NCBI GenBank assembly: GCA_030705675.1
Contig: JAUZPZ010000003.1
Span: forward strand, 1 to 36,862
Direction: 5' to 3'
DNA from: Bacillota bacterium
GTDB taxonomy: Bacteria; Bacillota; Clostridia; RUG12999
DNA: 36,862 bases
This document shows, one piece after another, positions 1-8,878 of this stretch (its first letter is position 1; every line of letters starts with the position of its first letter). A program made the position numbers and the translations under genes. The notes beneath the pieces are model-generated. The model was not told the DNA's origin. It made no database searches and saw only the letters and a program-made list of their open reading frames with translations.

Positions 1-1
1 T

Positions 2-772
2 CTCAATATTTATGAAAACTCATTTATAACTTCTATCGACATAAAAAAAGGCGTTGCGCAATGTAACAATATAAAAATAACAGCAGACAAAATCATTGTG
101 GCTACGCATTTTCCTTTTATCAACACACACGGCAGTTATTTTCTTAAAATGTATCAGCATCGTTCATATGTTATCGCACTCGAAAATGCGCCAAATATTG
201 ACGGTATGTACCTTGAAGAAAAGATGGACGGGCTATCCTTCAGAAATTATGAAAATTTGCTTTTAATTGGCGGCGGTGACCACAGAACCGGCAAAAGCGG
301 CGGGAATTTCGCGGTTTTACGTGAGTTTGCCAAAAACGCTTATCCAAACGCGCACGAAAAATTCTGTTGGGCAACGCAGGACTGTATGACACTCGACAAC
401 GTTCCATATATAGGTCAATATTCAAAGTCAACGCCAAATTTGTATGTTGCGACAGGGTTTAATAAATGGGGAATGACCTCCTCTATGTCGTCAGCTATCA
501 TTTTAACTGATATGGTAACAGGCAAAAAAAATGAATTTGAAGAGGTTTTCTCTCCGCACAGAAGTATTTTAAAACCACAGCTTGCGGTAAACGCATTTGA
601 AGCGGTTGCAAATCTGCTAAGTTTCTCAAAAAAACGCTGTCCGCATTTGGGCTGTGCGTTAAAATGGAACAAAGTCGAAAGAACCTGGGATTGCCCCTGT
701 CATGGTTCAAGATTTACCGAAAGCGGAAAACTTATTGATAATCCTGCAACAGGAGATTTGAATAATGTTTGA
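2..772 (+). CDS. FAD-dependent oxidoreductase with C-terminal Rieske [2Fe-2S] domain (5'-truncated by window edge)
   Basis: Open frame continues upstream of the listed ORF to the window edge (LNIYENSFITSIDIKKG...). C-terminus has the Rieske motif CPHLGCALKWNKVERTWDCPCHGSRF. Confidence 0.85.
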   Translation, partial: LNIYENSFITSIDIKKGVAQCNNIKITADKIIVATHFPFINTHGSYFLKMYQHRSYVIALENAPNIDGMYLEEKMDGLSFRNYENLLLIGGGDHRTGKSGGNFAVLREFAKNAYPNAHEKFCWATQDCMTLDNVPYIGQYSKSTPNLYVATGFNKWGMTSSMSSAIILTDMVTGKKNEFEEVFSPHRSILKPQLAVNAFEAVANLLSFSKKRCPHLGCALKWNKVERTWDCPCHGSRFTESGKLIDNPATGDLNNV

Positions 773-1574
773 GGGTTGGTATTTTAAACTCCAAAAGGAC
801 GATAATCTTATTGCGTTTATTCCCGGCAGATGCAGGGATAACGCATTTATTCAGGTTGTCACATGTGATAAATCATACAACTTTAATTACCCGCTGTCGG
901 AGTATCGCAAAAGAGAAATAATAAATGTTGGAAACAATAAATTTTCAATGGACGGAATGAAGGTTAACATTGGAAATCTTATTAAAGCAAATATAAAGTA
1001 TAACAATATAACCCCGATAAAATATGATATTATGGGACCATTTAAATATCTTCCCATGCAATGCCGTCATAGCGTAATAAGTATGAGACATGACTTGACG
1101 GGCAGTGTAACCGTAGACGGGCGGACAATTGATTTAACCGGCGGTATCGGCTATATTGAAGCGGATAGTGGAAATTCTTTTCCTAAAAGCTATTTGTGGC
1201 TGTAATGCAATGATTTTAGTGAAAACTGTTCCATTATGCTTTCGGTTGCTGAAATCCCATTTATGGGATTTCATTTTGTTGGCTGTATTTGCGTTATAAT
1301 TTACCAAGGCAAAGAATATCGTTTTGCCACTTATTTGGGAGCAAAAATTATTGAACTTAATAAGAATAAAGTAATATTAAAACAGGGTGGTTACATTTTG
1401 GAGGTTGATATTAAAAACACCGATGGGCAATCACTTTTAGCACCGCAAACAAGTAAAATGACAAGAATAATCAAGGAATGTATATCCGTATCAGGCAGGT
1501 TTCAATTTTATATAAAAGGTAAAAAGCTATTTGATTTGGAAAGTAAAAATATTAGTTTTGAATTTGTTAAATAA
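765..1574 (+). pseudogene. Tocopherol-cyclase-like protein interrupted by an in-frame TAA at 1203-1205
   Basis: ORFs 765-1205 and 1236-1574 are in the same frame. Reading through gives ...GYIEADSGNSFPKSYLWL*CNDFSENCSIMLSVAEIPFMGFHFVGCICVI..., which resembles tocopherol cyclase-like proteins (EKDWG-x-SFP-x-x-x-x-WLQ-N). The TAA sits where CAA (Gln) is expected. Confidence 0.7.
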
Positions 1575-1812
1575 AATTAAAAAGCTATAAAAAACACCGT
1601 AATATAGCAAAGATTTCAGTAAAGCAGATTGATTTGCCTTCGGCAATGTTTGATAACAGCCTGGAAATTACTTCCCGGCTTTTGCTTTATACAAAATTCG
1701 TGGATAAAAAGTATATGCAGCATTTGCATTTTTGTATAACTTGTCAATTGTAATTTACTTAAATATATTGTATAGTGTTATAAAAAGAATTATGAAATTA
1801 AGGGGTGTCTGT

Positions 1813-2301
1813 ATGTTTAGAGAAATGCGCCGCAAAAACCAGCTTTTATCTTCAGAGGAAAATATCCGGATTCTAAATCGCGGAACGTCGGGCGTATTAG
1901 CCGTATCCGGAGAGGATAATTACCCCTATGCCGTTCCGCTCAGTTATGTATATCACGACAATAAGATTTTTTTTCATTGCGCCATAACAGGCCATAAACT
2001 GGACGCCATTGCCGGAAATGAAAAAGTTTCTTTTTGCGTGATTGATAAGGATCAGGTAGTGCCGGAAGAATATACGTCATATTTTCGTAGCGTTATTGTT
2101 TTTGGAAAAGCCCATATTTTAGACAATGAAGATGAAAAACGAAGCGCCCTTGAAATTTTGGCCGCAAAATATTCGCCTGACCTTGAACAGGGCCGCTTGC
2201 AGGAAATTGAAAAGGTATTTAATCGTGTGTGCCTTGTAGAACTCGTGATTGAGCATATGACCGGCAAAGAAGCGATTGAATTGTGTAAAGAAAGGTCTTA
2301 A
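1813..2301 (+). CDS. Pyridoxamine 5'-phosphate oxidase-like / NimA-like flavin-binding protein
   Basis: MFREMRRKNQLLSSEENIRILNRGTSGVLAVSGEDNYPYAVPLSYVY...FHCAITGHKLDAI is the NimA/PNPOx-like pattern. The ATG at 1813 is preferred over the 1732 start. Confidence 0.85.
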   Translation: MFREMRRKNQLLSSEENIRILNRGTSGVLAVSGEDNYPYAVPLSYVYHDNKIFFHCAITGHKLDAIAGNEKVSFCVIDKDQVVPEEYTSYFRSVIVFGKAHILDNEDEKRSALEILAAKYSPDLEQGRLQEIEKVFNRVCLVELVIEHMTGKEAIELCKERS

Positions 2302-2310
2302 TTATGACCC

Positions 2311-2357
2311 CCACTCCGAATTATTAAAGGAATTTTTCGGAGTGAATTTTTTATTTT
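2311..2357 (+). terminator. Intrinsic terminator after the NimA-like gene
   Basis: CACTCCGAA...TTCGGAGTG hairpin followed by a T-rich run. Confidence 0.75.
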
Positions 2358-2407
2358 TTAGAAAAGTGTTACAAATACTGTTCTTAATAATAAAGAAGAA
2401 TTTTTGC

Positions 2408-2436
2408 TTGACAAATGGTAATATATGTGATATAAT
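2408..2436 (+). promoter_or_regulatory. Sigma-A type promoter for the rplU operon
   Basis: TTGACA - 17 nt - TATAAT. Confidence 0.8.
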
Positions 2437-2442
2437 TTATAA

Positions 2443-2515
2443 ACGACCGCACGGATCAGGTTATAAACGGAAAATAATCCTACCTGCGACCCGGCGAGAT
2501 TAGTGTATGGAGGTG
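2443..2515 (+). promoter_or_regulatory. Candidate L21 leader (5' UTR of rplU)
   Basis: Roughly 75-nt leader between the promoter and rplU, with a CAGGT...ACCTG stem (about 2457-2482). L21 leaders are known in Firmicutes; assigned by position and partial structure only. Confidence 0.45.
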
Positions 2516-2520
2516 TAATC

Positions 2521-2829
2521 ATGTACGCAGTTATTGAAACAGGCGGAAAACAGTATAATGTAAACGTAGGCGATGTTATCTACGTTGAAAAGCTCGGTAT
2601 GGAGGCTGATACCGCCATTAAGTTTGATGTTCTTGCCATTGTTGACGGTGAAAACACGAAGTTCGGCGCACCGGTCGTTGACGGCGCGAGCGTTGAAGGC
2701 GTTGTTGTAGGCGATGTTAAAGGCAAAAAGGTAAGAATTTTCAAGTATAAACCCAAAAAGGGCTACCGCAGACGTAAGGGTCACAGACAAAACTACTCAA
2801 AAGTCGAAATTAAAGCTATCAATGCGTAA
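2521..2829 (+). CDS. rplU: 50S ribosomal protein L21
   Basis: MYAVIETGGKQYNVNVGDVIYVEKL...KGYRRRKGHRQNYSKVEI. Confidence 0.98.
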   Translation: MYAVIETGGKQYNVNVGDVIYVEKLGMEADTAIKFDVLAIVDGENTKFGAPVVDGASVEGVVVGDVKGKKVRIFKYKPKKGYRRRKGHRQNYSKVEIKAINA

Positions 2830-2853
2830 TTTCCCGGAGTGGACGGTGATTTT

Positions 2854-3189
2854 ATGATTAAAGCGGTCTTCTCGGAAAGAGGCGGACGTGTGGTAGGCTT
2901 TAAAATGAGCGGACACTCGGGCGCCGCGGCAGAGGGCAATGATATTGTCTGTGCCGCTGTATCAGGAGCCGTGCAGTGTGTGATTGCGGTTATTGATGAA
3001 GAACTCGGATTCGCCGAATGTCTATCCGCACGCGAATTGCCGGAAAACGTGGTTTCGTGTGATATTTCATCGCTTAGTGGCGACAATGCTGCTGTTGCAG
3101 AAATTGTGCTCGGAGGCTTTGAAAAGCTCATGGAAATGTGGGAAAAAGATTTCCCCAAAAATATTTCAGTAAAAAAACAATTTATTTAA
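2854..3189 (+). CDS. prp: Ribosomal-processing cysteine protease Prp
   Basis: GHSGAAAEGNDIVCAAVSGAVQ motif with catalytic His and Cys; located between rplU and rpmA. Confidence 0.93.
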   Translation: MIKAVFSERGGRVVGFKMSGHSGAAAEGNDIVCAAVSGAVQCVIAVIDEELGFAECLSARELPENVVSCDISSLSGDNAAVAEIVLGGFEKLMEMWEKDFPKNISVKKQFI

Positions 3190-3219
3190 ATTATTACCAG
3201 AAGATTGGAGGTAAGCCTG

Positions 3220-3507
3220 ATGTTAAAAATTGGTATTCAGTTTTTTGCCCATAAAAAAGGTATGGGAAGCACAAAGAACGGACGTGATAGTGAATCGAAG
3301 CGTCTTGGCGTAAAGAGAGCCGACGGCCAGTTTGTTCTTGCCGGAAATATCCTTGTAAGACAGAGAGGAACTAAGATTCATCCCGGTGCTAACGTAAAGA
3401 AAGGCAGCGACGATACTTTATTTGCCACTGTTTCCGGACATGTTAAATTCGAAAGAGTTGGCAAGGACAGAAAACAGGTAAGCGTATACGGGGTATCCGC
3501 TCAATAG
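3220..3507 (+). CDS. rpmA: 50S ribosomal protein L27 with N-terminal extension
   Basis: [39 protein letters not shown]...; ATG at 3220 with upstream GGAGG. Confidence 0.98.
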   Translation: MLKIGIQFFAHKKGMGSTKNGRDSESKRLGVKRADGQFVLAGNILVRQRGTKIHPGANVKKGSDDTLFATVSGHVKFERVGKDRKQVSVYGVSAQ

Positions 3508-3538
3508 TGAACCTTTGTTCATTAAAACTTTAAAATGT

Positions 3539-3576
3539 AAGGGGGTTGTAACGCAAGTTGCATCCCCTATTTTATT
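3539..3576 (+). terminator. Intrinsic terminator after rpmA
   Basis: AGGGGGTTGTAAC-gcaa-GTTGCATCCCCT followed by ATTTTATT. Confidence 0.8.
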
Positions 3577-3667
3577 ATAGTAAAAGTTTCCTTGGATTTT
3601 GCGCCCGTGGGGCGCAGTAGATTAAATCAAACTTTTTTTAACGGCATATTAGAAGGAGGGTGAAATT

Positions 3668-4936
3668 ATGCTTGTTGACAGTGCAAAAATAACCATAGAG
3701 GCGGGGAACGGCGGCGATGGGTCCGTATCTTTCCATAGGGAAAAATATGTTGCGGCGGGCGGTCCTGACGGCGGCGACGGCGGAAATGGCGGAAATGTCA
3801 TATTTGTCGCGGATAAAACCCTTGCTACCCTTATGGATTTCAGATACAGAAAAAAATACAAAGCCGAAAACGGCATAAGCGGCAGCGGCGGGCGGTGTGA
3901 CGGCAAAAACGGTGCTGATATAGTAATAAAAGTACCTTGCGGAACAATTATACGCAACATAAAAACAGACAGGATTATTGCAGACTTGACAAATGACGGC
4001 GACAGCTTTATTGCCGCAAAAGGCGGCAAGGGCGGCTGGGGAAATGTGCATTTTGCCACACCCACGCGTCAGGTGCCCAAATTTGCAAAACCCGGTCTTA
4101 AGGGAGAAGCAAAAGAAATTCAGCTTGAGCTTAAACTTATTGCCGACGTCGGTCTTATAGGATTTCCGAATGTTGGAAAATCCACTCTCCTTTCCATGGT
4201 AAGCGCGGCAAGACCAAAAATCGCAAACTATCACTTCACTACCCTTGAACCTAATTTGGGCGTGGTGAGTCTTTTCCCGGAAAGCAGCTTTGTAATTGCC
4301 GATATACCCGGACTTATTGAAGGCGCGAGCGAGGGCGTCGGTTTGGGACACGACTTTTTGCGGCATATAGAACGCACCCGAATGCTTATTCATGTCGTTG
4401 ACGTTTCCGGAATTGAGGGCAGAAATCCTATTGAAGATTTTGATAAAATCAATGAAGAGCTTGAAAAATATAGCGCAGTTCTTGCAAAAAAAATACAGGT
4501 TATTGCCGCAAATAAAACCGATATAGGGATGCATCCCGAACTTGCAGAGCAGTTCCGCGACGAAATGGAAAAACGCGGGTTTCGTGTTTTTGAAATTTCA
4601 GCCGCGACAAGCAAGGGCGTAAGGGAACTTATAAATTACACCTATAGTCAGCTTCGGGAAATTCCGGTTGAGGACTGCTGTGTTGTTGAGGAAGACCTTC
4701 CGGACGAATATTTGCAGGAGCCTTTTACCATTCACGTTGAGGATGGGGTTTACTGTGTCGAAGGCGGCTATATTACGTATTTAATAGAGTCTACAAATTT
4801 TGAGGACTACGAATCCGTAAACCATTTTCAGGACGCACTTCGCCGAAAGGGCGTCATTGAAGCGCTGGAGCACGAAGGTATAAAAGAAGGCGACACGGTA
4901 CGCCTGTATGATATTGAATTTGATTTTGTATATTAA
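3668..4936 (+). CDS. obgE: GTPase ObgE/CgtA
   Basis: Glycine-rich Obg fold, GFPNVGKSTLL, DIPGLIEGASEGVGLG, NKTD and a C-terminal OCT domain. Confidence 0.97.
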   Translation: MLVDSAKITIEAGNGGDGSVSFHREKYVAAGGPDGGDGGNGGNVIFVADKTLATLMDFRYRKKYKAENGISGSGGRCDGKNGADIVIKVPCGTIIRNIKTDRIIADLTNDGDSFIAAKGGKGGWGNVHFATPTRQVPKFAKPGLKGEAKEIQLELKLIADVGLIGFPNVGKSTLLSMVSAARPKIANYHFTTLEPNLGVVSLFPESSFVIADIPGLIEGASEGVGLGHDFLRHIERTRMLIHVVDVSGIEGRNPIEDFDKINEELEKYSAVLAKKIQVIAANKTDIGMHPELAEQFRDEMEKRGFRVFEISAATSKGVRELINYTYSQLREIPVEDCCVVEEDLPDEYLQEPFTIHVEDGVYCVEGGYITYLIESTNFEDYESVNHFQDALRRKGVIEALEHEGIKEGDTVRLYDIEFDFVY

Positions 4937-5250
4937 TGAGTATGGGGGAACATATTATGATCACAAGCAAACAGCGGGCGCATCTTCGCGCAATGGCAAA
5001 TACAATTGTTTCGGTTCAGCAGATTGGCAAGGGCGGTATTGCTGACAATCTTATAAAACAGCTTGATGACGCCCTTGAAGCAAGGGAGATTATAAAAGTC
5101 ACAGTGCTTGAAACTGCCCTTCTTACAGCGCGTGAAGCGTGTGAGATTTGCGCAGAAAAGCTTTTTGCCGAACCTGTACAGTGCATAGGTTCAAAATTTG
5201 TGCTTTACCGCCGCGCGCGCAACCCCAAAAACAGGAAAATTAAAATTTGA
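4936..5250 (+). CDS. yhbY: YhbY-family CRM-domain RNA-binding protein
   Basis: MITSKQRAHLRAMANTIVSVQQIGKGGI; start may be 4957. Confidence 0.9.
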   Translation: MSMGEHIMITSKQRAHLRAMANTIVSVQQIGKGGIADNLIKQLDDALEAREIIKVTVLETALLTAREACEICAEKLFAEPVQCIGSKFVLYRRARNPKNRKIKI

Positions 5251-5263
5251 CAGGTGATAACTT

Positions 5264-5836
5264 ATGAAAACCGGCATATTCGGAGGCACTTTCGATCCCC
5301 CGCATATCGGACATATACTTCTTGCCCAGAAAGCTAAGCAGCAGTGCAAATTAGACAGGATAATTCTTCTGCCTTCAGCGGTTCCTCCACACAAAAAAAG
5401 TCATTTATCAGGCTTTCACAGGCTTGAGCTTGCCCGCATTACAGCGGAAGAATACGGTTTTGAATTATGTGATTGGGAATACAAAAAAAAATCTCCCTCA
5501 TATACGATTGAGACAATTTCATATATGAAAACTCTCTATCCCGGTGACCAGCTTTATTTCATCATTGGCGGAGATTCTATGCTGGACTTTGAAAAGTGGT
5601 ACCGTTGGGAGGAACTGATAACCATGTGTTCATTTATTGTGGGTATCCGTAAACAGTCTGAGCTTGACGCGGTAAACGCGGCGGCGGCGGATAAACGCCG
5701 GCGCTTTGGAGCAGATATAACCGTTCTCGATATTATCCCTGTGGATATTTCCTCCACGGAAATCCGCGAGACCGGCGACCTTTCGGAAGTTCCGCCCCGT
5801 GTACGGGAATATATAATAAAAAATAAGCTTTATTAA
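5264..5836 (+). CDS. nadD: Nicotinate-nucleotide adenylyltransferase
   Basis: GIFGGTFDPPHIGHILLAQ and SSTEIRE motifs. Confidence 0.96.
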   Translation: MKTGIFGGTFDPPHIGHILLAQKAKQQCKLDRIILLPSAVPPHKKSHLSGFHRLELARITAEEYGFELCDWEYKKKSPSYTIETISYMKTLYPGDQLYFIIGGDSMLDFEKWYRWEELITMCSFIVGIRKQSELDAVNAAAADKRRRFGADITVLDIIPVDISSTEIRETGDLSEVPPRVREYIIKNKLY

Positions 5837-5849
5837 AGGATTTGGTTTT

Positions 5850-6419
5850 ATGGACTACATCTCAACAGATAAAAAGCTTCGGTCAATGCTCAGTCCCGAC
5901 CGCTACAGACACTCCAAAGGTGTAGAAGAACTTGCGGTGGCTCTTGCTCTGCATTGGGGGGCAGATGTTCAAAAGGCAAAAATGGCGGGGCTTTTGCACG
6001 ATCTTGCCAAAAACCTCGACCGTGACACATGCAAACGTATAATTGAAACAATGAATGCTGACCCTTTAATTAAAGAGTCTTGTTCGCTTTGGCACGGTCC
6101 TATAGGAGCTTACCTTTTAAAGAAAGAATTTGGGATTGACGATGACGAAATTTACGACGCGGTTTACTATCACACAATCGGAAAACTGGGCATGAGCCTG
6201 CTGACAAAGATTATTTATGTCGCTGATGCCATAGAAATAAACCGTGACGCCTACTTCGATTGGGCGCCGGACTGCCGCAAAATTGCTATGGAAAATCTTG
6301 ATAAAGCAGTTTTAGAGGTAACGGACAGAACAATTCTTTCTCTTATCGACCGTAAGTTAAAAATAAATCCCACCTGCATTCTTTTGCACAACGAAGCCCT
6401 TTTGCTTACCCAAAAATAG
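5850..6419 (+). CDS. yqeK: HD-domain protein YqeK (bis(5'-nucleosyl)-tetraphosphatase, symmetrical)
   Basis: RYRHSKGVEELAVALA...AGLLHDLAKN; follows nadD. Confidence 0.92.
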   Translation: MDYISTDKKLRSMLSPDRYRHSKGVEELAVALALHWGADVQKAKMAGLLHDLAKNLDRDTCKRIIETMNADPLIKESCSLWHGPIGAYLLKKEFGIDDDEIYDAVYYHTIGKLGMSLLTKIIYVADAIEINRDAYFDWAPDCRKIAMENLDKAVLEVTDRTILSLIDRKLKINPTCILLHNEALLLTQK

Positions 6420-6461
6420 AGATTCGCCGGGATTTCCGCACAGTATTTTATCTTTTTTTAA

Positions 6462-6489
6462 TTGACATTTTGCAACAAAGTGGTATAAT
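6462..6489 (+). promoter_or_regulatory. Sigma-A type promoter upstream of the phosphoribosyltransferase gene
   Basis: TTGACA - 16 nt - TATAAT. Confidence 0.7.
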
Positions 6490-6525
6490 TAATATGGTAA
6501 TTTAAATTCTCGGAGGAATTATAAT

Positions 6526-7089
6526 ATGAAGACTACATACGAGATTACGCTTGGTGGCGTAAAAAGAGATTTGCCCCTTTGCAGGCTTAACGACAATCTG
6601 CAAATTGCGGCTTTTGTTGTTTTGGGAGACTATGAGCTTACCTGTGCCTGCGCAAAGCTTCTTGCCGAAAAGGCTCCTCCCCATGACATTATCCTTACAG
6701 CCGAATGCAAGGGTATTCCTCTCGTCCACGAAATGGCAAAGGTACTTAATGAAAAAAAACATATTATTGCGCGTAAAAATGCCAAGCTTTATATGAAAAA
6801 CATATTTAGGGCAACTGTAAAATCTATCACCACCAAAGGCGAGCAGATACTTTATCTCGACGGCACGGACGCCGAGCTTATAAAAGGTAAACGTGTGCTT
6901 ATTGTGGATGATGTTGTAAGCACAGGCGAGTCCCTTCGCGCCCTGGAGGATCTTGTCAAACTTGCCGACGGCGAAATTGCCGGAAAAATGACTATTCTTG
7001 CGGAAGGCGATGCGCAGGGGCGCGATGATATAATTTATCTTGCTCCGCTTCCTCTTTTTGATAACGAGGGTGAGCCTTTAGCGGAATAA
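6526..7089 (+). CDS. Phosphoribosyltransferase (adenine phosphoribosyltransferase-like)
   Basis: PRPP loop VLIVDDVVSTGESLRAL; AECKGIPLVHEMAKVL. Confidence 0.85.
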   Translation: MKTTYEITLGGVKRDLPLCRLNDNLQIAAFVVLGDYELTCACAKLLAEKAPPHDIILTAECKGIPLVHEMAKVLNEKKHIIARKNAKLYMKNIFRATVKSITTKGEQILYLDGTDAELIKGKRVLIVDDVVSTGESLRALEDLVKLADGEIAGKMTILAEGDAQGRDDIIYLAPLPLFDNEGEPLAE

Positions 7090-7119
7090 TTATCTAAGAC
7101 AAGCATAAACTTTAAATAT

Positions 7120-7151
7120 AGGACCTGTTTATAAAAATAGGTCTTTTATTT
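7120..7151 (+). terminator. Intrinsic terminator after the phosphoribosyltransferase gene
   Basis: GACCTG...TAGGTC hairpin followed by TTTTATTTT. Confidence 0.6.
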
Positions 7152-7163
7152 TGGGGAGATATA

Positions 7164-7194
7164 TGGTATAATAAACCTAATGTTTATTATACCA
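7164..7194. repeat. Perfect 13-bp inverted repeat TGGTATAATAAAC-ctaat-GTTTATTATACCA
   Basis: Read directly from the sequence. Confidence 0.9.
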
Positions 7195-7246
7195 ACTTTG
7201 AAGTTAGGGTCTGCGTATCACACATACGAAATTGAGGTGCATATTT

Positions 7247-8872
7247 TTGAAGACAAACACAAAAGGATCTGCTGATCTCGGTCAGTCCGTAATCAAAGGA
7301 TCACTTATTCTAGTAATAGCAAATTTGCTTGTAAAAGTAATCGGTGCAATGTTTAAAATTCCTCTTACAAACCTTATCGGAAATAGAGGTATGGGTTATT
7401 TCAGTTCGGCATATACGATTTATTCGGGTCTTTTTACCGTTGCAACCGCCGGTCTGCCGGTGGCTATTGCAAAGATGATTGCCGAAAGCACCCAACGAAA
7501 AAGCCTTCGCGAGCTTAAACGTATTCACTACATATCCTATATAATATTCGCTATTGTAGGCGTTGTGGGCGCGAGCATACTTTATCTCGGGGCGGACAAA
7601 TTTATGAAACAGTACGGAGACAATTCTATCTGTATAAGACTTATTGCGCCGGCTTTGTTTTTTGTTGCGATAATGAGCGTATATAGGGGATTTTTCCAGG
7701 GTTTGTCCGACATGTACCCTACCGCGATAAGTGAACTTATCGAATCTTCCGTCAAACTCATTGCAGGCTATTCCCTTGCGTATATTTTTCTTAAAAAAGG
7801 GCTTGTTTACGGCGCCGCCGGCGGAGTAAGCGGCGTGACTCTGGGAAGTGTTTTGGGAAGCGCCTTTCTTATTATGGCCTTTTTCATAAAACGAAAGAAG
7901 ATATATTCATCACTTGACCCCAATATTCCCTCTCCGTCACGTCTTAAAATATTTACCCAACTCATGTATGTGGCATTGCCTGTTACAATAAGCGCTTCAG
8001 TATTTACCATTACAAACCTTATAGATGTTTTTCAGACAGGCCGCCGCCTTACCCTTATAGCGGATAAGCTTCCTTTGGCACCTGTCGACCTTTACGGAAT
8101 GTATACCTCAAAAGCCGTTACAATGCTTAACCTTCCCCCCGCACTGGTAGTTGCGCTTTGCCTTCCGCTTGTCCCCGCAATAGCGCGCGCATATACGGCA
8201 AAAGATATGCCTTCTGTTTCCTACAAAACATATGAATCAATAAAATTTACCATAATCTTCGCGCTTCCTTGCAGCGTCGGTCTTGCGCTACTTGCCGATC
8301 CCGTACTGCGCACTCTTTACGGCACGAACGATGCCGCAACTCTCCTTCGCCTCATTTCCCCGGCAATTGTATTCGTTTCCCTTGTGCTTGTTACCAATGC
8401 GATTTTGCAGGCAACCGGAAATGTACTTATACCCGTTTTGAATATTGCCATAGCGGGTATTACAAAGGTCATAATAAATTATTTTCTGCTTGTAATACCG
8501 GCAATAAATATTAACGGTGTAGCCATAGGCTCATCCGTGTGTTATTTTATTTACATGGTGCTTAATCTTTTCTATGTTTCAAAAGTTACAAAGACACACT
8601 TTTCTATGCGCGACTTTATTGCAAAACCATTGGTCTCCTCCGCGGCAATGGGAGTGGTTGTATTGGTAGTAAACAGACTGCTCACCTCCGCTCTCGGAAC
8701 AAGCCGCCTTGCAGCTATAATCTGCACGGGCGCCAGCGTATGTGCAGGCGGAATAATTTATATGATAAGCTTGTTTAAAACCTCTACACTTACAAAAGAT
8801 GAACTTATTATGCTGCCGAAAGGAGATAAAATAATCTCAATAGCGGCTAAGATAAGGCTTATTAAGGAGTAA
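7247..8872 (+). CDS. Polysaccharide biosynthesis / lipid flippase family protein (SpoVB/YabM-like, MOP superfamily)
   Basis: Multi-TM protein with LVIANLLVKVIGAMFKIPLTNLIGNRGMGYFSSAYTIYS and YRGFFQGLSDMYPTAISELIE. TTG start at 7247 with GAGGTG RBS; upstream TTG 7232 also possible. Confidence 0.88.
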   Translation: MKTNTKGSADLGQSVIKGSLILVIANLLVKVIGAMFKIPLTNLIGNRGMGYFSSAYTIYSGLFTVATAGLPVAIAKMIAESTQRKSLRELKRIHYISYIIFAIVGVVGASILYLGADKFMKQYGDNSICIRLIAPALFFVAIMSVYRGFFQGLSDMYPTAISELIESSVKLIAGYSLAYIFLKKGLVYGAAGGVSGVTLGSVLGSAFLIMAFFIKRKKIYSSLDPNIPSPSRLKIFTQLMYVALPVTISASVFTITNLIDVFQTGRRLTLIADKLPLAPVDLYGMYTSKAVTMLNLPPALVVALCLPLVPAIARAYTAKDMPSVSYKTYESIKFTIIFALPCSVGLALLADPVLRTLYGTNDAATLLRLISPAIVFVSLVLVTNAILQATGNVLIPVLNIAIAGITKVIINYFLLVIPAININGVAIGSSVCYFIYMVLNLFYVSKVTKTHFSMRDFIAKPLVSSAAMGVVVLVVNRLLTSALGTSRLAAIICTGASVCAGGIIYMISLFKTSTLTKDELIMLPKGDKIISIAAKIRLIKE

Positions 8873-8878
8873 AAACAG

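Noticed and set aside
1203-1205. Stop-codon reassignment or readthrough at TAA
   Set aside because: Other clear genes here use TAA as a normal stop (e.g. rplU, nadD, hup), and one C-to-T mutation explains this case more simply.
3638-4534. 298-aa and 138-aa minus-strand ORFs opposite obgE
   Set aside because: Antisense shadow of a clear, highly conserved gene; composition is not protein-like.
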